Shown: positions 7,529-13,112 of the stretch, piece by piece
How the letters are laid out: each line of letters begins with the position of its first letter
Position numbering within the stretch: the stretch's first letter is position 1
Source of the DNA: Bacteroidales bacterium
GTDB lineage: Bacteria; Bacteroidota; Bacteroidia; Bacteroidales; Dysgonomonadaceae
NCBI GenBank assembly: GCA_012799155.1
Contig: JAAZLV010000184.1
Coordinates: 1 to 13,112 of the forward strand
DNA length: 13,112 bases
Direction: 5' to 3'
Translations under genes and position numbers: made by a program
The notes under the pieces: model-generated
Database searches by the model: none
Told to the model about the DNA's origin: nothing
The model's input: only the letters and a program-made list of their open reading frames with translations

Positions 7529-8818
7529 ATGAAAGCTTTAAAAACCAACCTCATCCTCACAGCCATCGTCCTGATGCTTACTTCCTGCTACGCTAGCCGT
7601 AGCGCATATGCACAGGGAGGATACTACGACGATTATAACGATGGTTATGTTTCCTATAACGAGTATGACAACTACAACAATGGAGGGGTCAGCTTCAATC
7701 TCTTCTACAATGAGCTGAGCCCTTACGGCAGTTGGATCAACCACCGAGCACATGGCCGGGTATGGATCCCCAACGTGGGAGGTAACTTCCATCCATATGC
7801 TACCAACGGATATTGGGTGATGACCGACTACGGCAACACCTGGGTCTCCGACTACTCCTGGGGATGGGCACCGTTCCACTACGGAAGATGGTACTATGAC
7901 GACTACTACGGATGGGCATGGGTTCCCGGTTACGAATGGGCACCAGCCTGGGTTAGCTGGAGAAGTGGTGGTGGATACTACGGATGGGCACCCATGGGCC
8001 CCGGCATCAACATAAACATCAACATCAACCTGCCGGCCCGCTACTGGACCTTCCTGCCCAACAGATATATGTACTACCGCAACATGCATCGTCACTACAA
8101 CCGCTACAGCCCGGCGATTTACAACAGGACCACCATCATCAACAACACCTATGTCTACAATGACAACCGGTATTACAGTGGTCCCACCGCCAGCGACTTC
8201 CGCCGTGAAACCGGCAGGACAGCGACCGTACGGCGTTTGGAAAGCAGCGCCAACCGTTCCGGCAGAGCCTCCGCACGGGTTAGCAACAACGCGGTACAGG
8301 TCTATCGTCCCGATGCAACCAACGGCAGGACAACCACTAACAGGGAAGCGGTAAATCAGCGCAGTAGCACTACTACACGTCAGGCTACTCCCAACGCTAC
8401 TACAAGAAGCACTACTTCAAACCGCAACAACACTGTAGGCACCGAGAGCGCACCCCGCAGCAACAGCAGTGTAGCAACACCGCAACGCAGCACAACAACG
8501 AACCGCAACACAACGGTACGCACACAGAGCACCACGCGCAGCAACAGTAATGTAGCAACGCCGCAGCGTAACAACAGCAGTGTAGCAACACCGCAGCGCA
8601 ACACGACATCGAACCGCAATACAACCGTACGCACGCAGAGCACCACGCGCAGCAACAGCAATGTAGCAACACCGCAGCGCAGTACCAGCACAAACAACAG
8701 AAACAGTACGGTGCGCACTCAAAGCACAACCCGCAGCAATAGTGCTACAACCCGCTCTTCATCACAGAGCAGTAACCGAGAGAGCAGCAGCTCCGGAAGA
8801 AGTTCCGGAAGAAGGTAA
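7529..8818 (+). CDS. Exported, probably lipid-anchored protein with W/Y/G-rich core and repetitive tail (DUF6600-like)
   Basis: The function is unknown. The ATG at 7529 gives 429 residues and a clean signal sequence; upstream in-frame ATGs at 7499 and 7502 would add 9-10 residues ahead of it. LTSC at 17-20 fits a lipobox with C20 as the lipidated residue. AYAQ a few residues later could instead be a signal peptidase I site. A Tyr/Asp/Asn-rich linker follows. The core (about 50-170) is full of Trp, Tyr and Gly, with repeated patterns such as GWAPFHYGRW, YGWAWVPGYEWAP and YGWAPMGPG. These resemble proteins annotated DUF6600 and suggest an outer-membrane or surface structural role. From about residue 235 the chain is low-complexity Ser/Thr/Asn/Arg with tandem repeats, ending SSGRSSGRR. 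The tail is strongly basic and almost free of acidic residues. Placement after rnf appears incidental. Confidence 0.85.
   Translation: MKALKTNLILTAIVLMLTSCYASRSAYAQGGYYDDYNDGYVSYNEYDNYNNGGVSFNLFYNELSPYGSWINHRAHGRVWIPNVGGNFHPYATNGYWVMTDYGNTWVSDYSWGWAPFHYGRWYYDDYYGWAWVPGYEWAPAWVSWRSGGGYYGWAPMGPGININININLPARYWTFLPNRYMYYRNMHRHYNRYSPAIYNRTTIINNTYVYNDNRYYSGPTASDFRRETGRTATVRRLESSANRSGRASARVSNNAVQVYRPDATNGRTTTNREAVNQRSSTTTRQATPNATTRSTTSNRNNTVGTESAPRSNSSVATPQRSTTTNRNTTVRTQSTTRSNSNVATPQRNNSSVATPQRNTTSNRNTTVRTQSTTRSNSNVATPQRSTSTNNRNSTVRTQSTTRSNSATTRSSSQSSNRESSSSGRSSGRR
8420..8742 (+). repeat. In-frame tandem repeats coding the Ser/Thr/Asn/Arg tail
   Basis: Units begin at the codons for NRN at 8420, 8501, 8612 and 8696, giving lengths of 27, 37 and 28 codons and a partial last unit. 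The second and third units are nearly identical at the DNA level (NRNTTVRTQSTTRSNSNVAT). The second unit is longer by 10 codons because NSNVATPQRN is followed at once by NSSVATPQRN. All lengths are multiples of three, so copy changes keep the frame. This is the pattern expected from recent slippage or unequal recombination. Confidence 0.85.
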
Positions 8819-8843
8819 AGAGTTGAAGGGTGTATGAAACGTC

Positions 8844-8878
8844 AGAGGCCTTCCCGCTAGGGAAGGCCTCTTTATTTT
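8844..8878 (+). terminator. Intrinsic terminator between convergent genes
   Basis: The arms 8844-8855 (AGAGGCCTTCCC) and 8860-8871 pair perfectly over 12 bp around a GCTA loop. TTATTTT follows at 8872-8878. It lies 26 bases after the stop codon of the exported protein. Its T-run overlaps the stop codon of the convergent amidase gene, so the hairpin also ends the leftward operon. In that direction the trailing bases are less T-rich, so termination there is probably weaker. Confidence 0.92.
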
Positions 8879-9755
8879 ACTTATCGATCCATCTGCGTGT
8901 CAGATCACCGTAAGCTTCGATGCGTCGGTCACGGAAGAAGGGCCACCAGCGACGTACATTCTCTGTTCTCTGCTTAACGATCTCTACAATCTGCTCTACT
9001 TCATCATCCGTGGCAGCCTGCCACAGCATCTCACCCTGGGGACCGCACACAAAACTGCTTCCCCAGAAACGAATGCCACCAGTCTGTTCCGACGGGTCCG
9101 CTTCATAACCGGTTCGGTTCACTGCAATCACGGGCAACCCGTTTGCAACAGCATGACCACGCTGCACCGTCACCCAGGCATCCCGCTGTCGCATTTGTTC
9201 CTCAGGGCTGTCCGATGTCTCCCAGCCGATGGCGGTTGGATAAATCAACAGCTCTGCACCTGCAAGAGCCATTAACCTTGCTGCTTCCGGATACCACTGG
9301 TCCCAGCAGACCAGCACCCCAAGACGTCCTGCCGAAGTATCGATGGGTTGAAACCCCAGGTCGCCGGGAGTGAAATAGAACTTCTCATAATAGGCAGGAT
9401 CATCGGGGATATGCATCTTGCGATAGACTCCGGCAATGGAACCGTCTTGCTCCATCACCACCGAACTGTTATGATAGAGACCTGCCGCCCGTTTCTCGAA
9501 GAGAGAGAGCACAATCACTACCTGCAGCTCTGCTGCAAGTAGACCAAATCGTTCTGTAGAAGGGCCGGGAATGGTCTCAGCCTGATCAAACAGGCTTGTC
9601 TCCTCCGTTTGGCAAAAGTAGAGACCGTTGTGCAGCTCCTGCAGAACAATCAATTCGGCACCTTGACCTGCCAGCTTCCTTATTTTTGATTCGAGTCGGG
9701 AGATGTTATCATCTCGGTTCCCGCTGTTTGCTTGTTGTATGATTCCTATCTTCAT
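8877..9755 (-). CDS. aguB: N-carbamoylputrescine amidase
   Basis: This cytoplasmic nitrilase-superfamily enzyme hydrolyses N-carbamoylputrescine to putrescine, CO2 and ammonia. It is the last step of the agmatine route to polyamines. The 292-residue protein carries the Glu-Lys-Cys catalytic triad: E40 in VLQELHNGLYF, K113 in YRKMHIPDD, and C150 in LVCWDQWYPEAARL. The stretch PDDPAYYEKFYFTPGD (117-132) is characteristic of the carbamoylputrescine amidase clade. The ATG at 9755-9753 is chosen over a GTG one codon upstream. It lies 56 bases downstream of the aguA stop on the same strand, and the pair completes agmatine to putrescine. The C-terminal YGDLTRRWIDK is intact. Confidence 0.94.
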   Translation of the reverse strand: MKIGIIQQANSGNRDDNISRLESKIRKLAGQGAELIVLQELHNGLYFCQTEETSLFDQAETIPGPSTERFGLLAAELQVVIVLSLFEKRAAGLYHNSSVVMEQDGSIAGVYRKMHIPDDPAYYEKFYFTPGDLGFQPIDTSAGRLGVLVCWDQWYPEAARLMALAGAELLIYPTAIGWETSDSPEEQMRQRDAWVTVQRGHAVANGLPVIAVNRTGYEADPSEQTGGIRFWGSSFVCGPQGEMLWQAATDDEVEQIVEIVKQRTENVRRWWPFFRDRRIEAYGDLTRRWIDK

Positions 9756-9800
9756 CACTGTTGGTTTGAGGTTCGTACGTTAGTATGTCAGTGAACATGA

Positions 9801-9820
9801 AAGCTGAATGGTTACAGCTT
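9801..9820 (-). other. Small hairpin at the end of aguA
   Basis: AAGCTG at 9801-9806 and CAGCTT at 9815-9820 form a 6-bp inverted repeat around an 8-base loop that includes the aguA stop codon (9812-9814). No T-run follows in the direction of transcription, so it does not look like a terminator. It may mark an RNA processing point between aguA and aguB, or be chance. Confidence 0.25.
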
Positions 9821-10858
9821 AAATCCGATATCCAATGCCCCCTTCGGCAGTTGCATCGTGACACAGTGTAGTGAGCCGTGCTGCCTGATCAGGGGAGAGC
9901 AATCCACGCCAATCACCTCCCTGTCGGGGAAAGCCTGTTGCAATTGCCGGAGCGCCATCTCATCCTTACCGGTCCCATAAAAGGGAATCAGGACAGCATT
10001 GTTCAGGATCAGGAAATTGGCATAAGTAGCCGGTAACCGTTCTCCCTCGCTATATACGGCGTCAGCCATGGGAAGGGGCACAAGCCGATAGGGTTCACCG
10101 GTAACGGTGACAAAATCCCGCAACTCCTGCTCCATCGCACTGAGAGCCTCATAATGTTCGTCGGAAACATCATCACACTTCACATAAGCGATTGTGCGAG
10201 GATCACAAAAACGAGCTAGTGTATCTACATGACTGTCTGTATCATCACCTGCCAGGTAGCCGTGATTCAACCAGAGCACTCTTGCGATGCCCAACATCTC
10301 TTTCAGGGCTTCCTCTATCTCCTGCTGCGTCATCGGCTGGTTGCGGTTGGGTGCCAGCAGACAGGCAGAAGTGGTGAGGAGTGTACCTTCACCATCCGAC
10401 TCCAGTGAGCCACCTTCAAGGATGAAGTTGAGCCGGTTCTGATAAGTAGCCGAAGGATGAAAAATGCCCTTACTGAAGAGTTGACCGTTGATCAGGTTGT
10501 CCCTGTCGGCCGCAAACTTGAGTCCCCAGCCATTGAAGCCGAAATCGGCCACCACAGGAGATCCGTCACGAAACAGTGTAATGGGTCCATGATCGCGTGC
10601 CCAGGTATCGTTTGAAGAAATCTCAACCGTGATCAGGTTTTTCTGTTCCTCTTCGGTAAAGAGGGGAGTGATGTCCAATCCCGGAGGCACCAATGCCAGA
10701 AGCTTTTCTCGTCGCAGAATCTCTTTAGAGATGGCCAGGAAAGTACGGGTAACATCCTCCAGCATGGGAGCCCAGTCGCTTTCACAATGGGGCCAGGTGA
10801 TCATTACTGCCTCCTGTGGATGCCATTCAGCCGGAAAAACCAACTGAGCCATGATCAT
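9812..10858 (-). CDS. aguA: Agmatine deiminase (agmatine iminohydrolase)
   Basis: Agmatine deiminase converts agmatine to N-carbamoylputrescine and ammonia, feeding the amidase encoded next to it. The 348-residue protein belongs to the peptidylarginine-deiminase-like AgDI family. Visible motifs are PAEWHPQEAVMITWPH (9-24), NDTWARDHGP (83-92), FNGWG (108-112), LEGGSLESDG (147-156), DDTDSHVD (205-212) with the catalytic H210, and GSLHCVT with the nucleophile C332. Length and motif order match bacterial AguA. Its ATG (10858-10856) overlaps the lpxA stop codon as ATGA, so the two are probably translationally coupled. A second ATG two codons inside (10852) is a possible alternative start. The substrate could in principle be another guanidine compound, but the neighbouring aguB supports agmatine. 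Confidence 0.95.
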   Translation of the reverse strand: MIMAQLVFPAEWHPQEAVMITWPHCESDWAPMLEDVTRTFLAISKEILRREKLLALVPPGLDITPLFTEEEQKNLITVEISSNDTWARDHGPITLFRDGSPVVADFGFNGWGLKFAADRDNLINGQLFSKGIFHPSATYQNRLNFILEGGSLESDGEGTLLTTSACLLAPNRNQPMTQQEIEEALKEMLGIARVLWLNHGYLAGDDTDSHVDTLARFCDPRTIAYVKCDDVSDEHYEALSAMEQELRDFVTVTGEPYRLVPLPMADAVYSEGERLPATYANFLILNNAVLIPFYGTGKDEMALRQLQQAFPDREVIGVDCSPLIRQHGSLHCVTMQLPKGALDIGFKL

Positions 10859-11643
10859 CCCTCCATGTTGCTGCGGACAATGCCACGACTTGAAGAGCGA
10901 ACAAAGTCAAGAATCAGGTCGCGATCCTCGGAGGCAGGCAGATCCTGTTCGATACGCTCCACAGCTTGTGAGATGTTGTATCCTGAAAGGTAAAGGGTAC
11001 GGTAGATCTCCTGAATGCCATTGATCCGCTCGCTGGTGAATCCCCTGCGGCGCAGACCAACGATATTGAGTCCCACATAGGAGATCGGCTCACGACCCAC
11101 CATCACGAATGGCGGAATATCCTTTGCAATCTTGGAGCCACCCTGTATCATCACGTGGCGGCCGATCTTGGTGAACTGATGCGCCAGTGAGCCTCCACTC
11201 ACGATGGCATAGTCGTCGATCTCGATCTCGCCCGCAAGTTGTGTGGTGTTGCCCAGAATCACATAATCTTTCAGCTCACAGTCGTGTGCCACATGGCTAT
11301 AAGCCATGATCAGACAGTTGCTGCCCACCTTTGTGTACCCCTTGGAGGCGGTGCCTCTGTTCACGGTGGCACATTCACGAATGGTGGTATTGTCACCTAT
11401 GATGGCCGTGGTCTCCTCACCCTGGAATTTTAAATCCTGCGGGATACCGGCAATGGTGGCGTGCGGGAAGATGACACAGTTTTTGCCGATGCGGGCTCCG
11501 GAAAGGATGGTAGCTTGCGTCATCACGCGTGTGCCGTCACCAATCTCAGTGTTGGCATCTACATAGGCAAAGGGTTCCACGATCACGTTCTCCCCCAGTT
11601 TGGCTTCAGGATGAACGAAAGCCATCGATGAAATACTGCTCAT
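10855..11643 (-). CDS. lpxA: UDP-N-acetylglucosamine acyltransferase LpxA
   Basis: LpxA transfers a 3-hydroxyacyl chain from acyl carrier protein to the 3-OH of UDP-GlcNAc, the first step of lipid A synthesis. The 262-residue protein shows left-handed beta-helix hexapeptide repeats over about residues 10-185, then a helical C-terminal domain with LNIVGLRRRGF. The catalytic histidine is H120 in YSHVAHDC (E. coli H125); H117 and H155 match E. coli H122 and H160. G168 falls at the position of E. coli G173, the acyl-chain ruler, so a long 3-hydroxy acyl chain is expected; this is inference from alignment by eye. The gap from lpxC/fabZ is 22 bases, and the 3' end overlaps aguA by four bases. Confidence 0.97.
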   Translation of the reverse strand: MSSISSMAFVHPEAKLGENVIVEPFAYVDANTEIGDGTRVMTQATILSGARIGKNCVIFPHATIAGIPQDLKFQGEETTAIIGDNTTIRECATVNRGTASKGYTKVGSNCLIMAYSHVAHDCELKDYVILGNTTQLAGEIEIDDYAIVSGGSLAHQFTKIGRHVMIQGGSKIAKDIPPFVMVGREPISYVGLNIVGLRRRGFTSERINGIQEIYRTLYLSGYNISQAVERIEQDLPASEDRDLILDFVRSSSRGIVRSNMEG

Positions 11644-11665
11644 AAAAAGTATAGTTCAGTTAATT

Positions 11666-13048
11666 CTATTTGTTCTTGATAATCTGCGCGGTGAAGTCGG
11701 CTTCCGAAACAACCTTGTCTCCGATAAAAGCGAGTCCTCGCATGGTGGCGATGCCTCTGCGCATCTCCGAGGTAAGCTCTACCCGGAAGAGGATGGTATC
11801 GCCTGGCACCACCTTGTGGCGGAACTTCACGTTATCTATCTTCAGAAAGTAGGTGGAATAACGCTCCGGCTCATCCAGTTTGGCAAGTACCAACAGTCCC
11901 CCGGTCTGAGCCATAGCTTCAACCTGCAGCACTCCCGGCATTACCGGTTCCTGTGGGAAGTGACCGGTGAAGTATGGTTCGTTGGTAGTGATGTTTTTCA
12001 CCCCCACAATGAAGGTGTCGGTCATCTGAATCACCTTGTCCACCATCAGGAAGGGGTAGCGATGGGGCAGCAACTCCCGTATCCGGTTGTTGTCCATCAC
12101 AGGCTCAGACTTCAAATCATATATCGGTGGCTGCACTTCGTTGAGCTTGATATCCTTGCGGATCATCCTGGCCAGCTGGTTGTTGATCTTGTGCCCCGGT
12201 TTGTGGGCGATGAGACGTCCCTTTATCGGCTTACCGATGAGCGAAATGTCACCGATGATATCTAGCAGCTTGTGGCGTGCCGGTTCATTGGGGAATGCCA
12301 GCTTGCGATGGTTGAGGTAACCCAGTTCATCGGCATTGTGATGGGGTACCCCCAATTCATCGGCAATCTCATCGAGTTCTTTCTGGGAGAGTTTTTTCTC
12401 ATAGATCACGATGGCATTGTCGAGGTTGCCACCCTTGATCAGTCCAGCTTTTCTCAGTTGTTCAATTTCACGGACAAACACAAACGTGCGACAGGAGGCG
12501 ATCTCCTTCTCAAAATCGGTCACCGTATCCATCGATGCCGACTGGTTGGGGATATATTGCGAGTCGAATTCGATGAAGGAATTGATACAGAAGGCGTCAT
12601 CCGGAAGCAGTGTCAGCTTGGAACCTGTTACGGGATCAGTTACCTCCATCTTGTTGCGTACGATATAGTAATCCTTGTCTTTGTCCTGTTCGATGATCCC
12701 TGCTTTACGAATCTCCTGCACATATTCAATGGCACTGCCGTCGAGGATGGGAAATTCGGAGGCATTCACGTCAATAAGACAGTTGTCAATACCAAGTGCA
12801 TAGAGTGCTGAGAAACCATGCTCGATGGTGCTCACCGTGATATTTCCTTTACCCAGTACAGTACCACGTTGCGTGTTGACCACATATTCAGCCAATGCAT
12901 CAATTACAGGTTGACCTTCCAGATCCACCCGCCGGATTTTGTATCCATGATCCTCTGGTGCAGGATTGAAGGTTACGATGATGTCCTGACCGGTATGAAG
13001 TCCGATGCCTTGCAGTGTGAAGCTGTTTTGTAATGTTCTCTGTTTCAC
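11666..13048 (-). CDS. lpxC/fabZ: Bifunctional LpxC/FabZ: UDP-3-O-acyl-GlcNAc deacetylase fused to 3-hydroxyacyl-ACP dehydratase
   Basis: The N-terminal LpxC domain (about 1-305) performs the zinc-dependent, committed deacetylation of lipid A synthesis. Its active site is visible as E76-H77 (STIEHGF), H259-K260 and D263 (ARHKLLDIIGD), and H286 (KPGHKINNQ). Compared with E. coli LpxC there is an insert of about 20 residues before H259 (roughly 222-250), as is usual in Bacteroidota. The FabZ domain (about 320-460) dehydrates 3-hydroxyacyl-ACP; LLPHRYPFLMVD (327-338) and the catalytic H363 (GHFPQEPVMPG) and E377 are present. The fusion is a Bacteroidota hallmark and places the two users of 3-hydroxyacyl-ACP on one chain. 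The start is a GTG at 13048-13046: an in-frame TAG lies three codons upstream, and KQRTLQNSF is the family N terminus. Confidence 0.97.
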   Translation of the reverse strand: MKQRTLQNSFTLQGIGLHTGQDIIVTFNPAPEDHGYKIRRVDLEGQPVIDALAEYVVNTQRGTVLGKGNITVSTIEHGFSALYALGIDNCLIDVNASEFPILDGSAIEYVQEIRKAGIIEQDKDKDYYIVRNKMEVTDPVTGSKLTLLPDDAFCINSFIEFDSQYIPNQSASMDTVTDFEKEIASCRTFVFVREIEQLRKAGLIKGGNLDNAIVIYEKKLSQKELDEIADELGVPHHNADELGYLNHRKLAFPNEPARHKLLDIIGDISLIGKPIKGRLIAHKPGHKINNQLARMIRKDIKLNEVQPPIYDLKSEPVMDNNRIRELLPHRYPFLMVDKVIQMTDTFIVGVKNITTNEPYFTGHFPQEPVMPGVLQVEAMAQTGGLLVLAKLDEPERYSTYFLKIDNVKFRHKVVPGDTILFRVELTSEMRRGIATMRGLAFIGDKVVSEADFTAQIIKNK

Positions 13049-13088
13049 TGTATCCTATTTTATATTACACATTTTCGGAATTTGTGTG

Positions 13089-13096
13089 CAAATATA
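13089..13096 (-). promoter_or_regulatory. Bacteroidota-type -7 element upstream of lpxC/fabZ
   Basis: On the minus strand these bases read TATATTTG, an exact match to TAnnTTTG. Transcription would start near 13082, giving a leader of about 34 bases before the GTG start. Only 16 bases upstream are in the window, so the -33 element cannot be checked. In related genomes lpxD lies upstream in the same direction, so this could be an internal promoter of a longer lipid A operon. Confidence 0.5.
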
Positions 13097-13112
13097 CAAC
13101 CAAAAGCAGGAA

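Noticed and set aside
8380..8729. Three minus-strand frames rich in Cys, Val and Leu opposite the repeat tail
   Set aside because: These are complements of the Ser/Thr/Asn repeat codons; their periodicity is that of the sense repeats. They have no start context.
1..13112. Search for a CRISPR array, insertion sequence, prophage, toxin-antitoxin, defence system, tRNA or rRNA
   Set aside because: No direct repeats with even spacers, no transposase or integrase motifs, and no RNA gene signatures were seen. Nearly all the sequence is taken by recognised metabolic and envelope genes.

Overview
The window looks like chromosomal DNA from a member of the Bacteroidota, most likely the order Bacteroidales. 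Three things point there. LpxC and FabZ are fused into one protein. The Rnf operon begins with an RseC-family gene. Two sites match the Bacteroidota -7 promoter element TAnnTTTG. The genus cannot be fixed from the sequence; a Dysgonomonadaceae-like anaerobe is only a guess.

Layout: (1) 1-1518, minus strand: the N-terminal two thirds of an aconitate hydratase, cut by the window edge. (2) 1519-1874: a divergent intergenic region with a good promoter for the rightward operon. (3) 1875-7347, plus strand: a compact seven-gene operon, rseC-like-rnfB-rnfC-rnfD-rnfG-rnfE-rnfA, encoding a complete Rnf ferredoxin:NAD+ oxidoreductase. Gaps are 9-21 bases, and there are 8-base overlaps at D/G and G/E. 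(4) 7529-8818, plus strand: an exported or lipoprotein-like protein with a Trp/Tyr/Gly-rich core and a repetitive Ser/Thr/Asn/Arg tail. It is followed by a perfect 12-bp hairpin terminator. (5) 8877-13048, minus strand: lpxC/fabZ, lpxA, agmatine deiminase (aguA) and N-carbamoylputrescine amidase (aguB). They lie head to tail and converge on that terminator.

How the genes work together: RnfB accepts electrons from reduced ferredoxin. The membrane subunits RnfA/D/E and the flavoprotein RnfG pass them across the membrane, and RnfC delivers them to NAD+, with ion export coupled to the transfer. RseC-family proteins are membrane partners of Rnf/Rsx systems. LpxC/FabZ and LpxA supply early lipid A synthesis and the 3-hydroxyacyl branch of fatty acid synthesis. 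AguA and AguB convert agmatine to putrescine. The lpxA stop and aguA start overlap (ATGA), so polyamine synthesis appears translationally coupled to outer-membrane lipid synthesis.

I found no CRISPR array, insertion sequence, prophage, tRNA or rRNA, and nothing that I would call a new defence or mobile system. Most of the window is ordinary core metabolism. The points most worth a second look are the lpxA-aguA coupling, the changed flavin-attachment motif and extra tail of RnfG, and the tandem-repeat tail of the exported protein.
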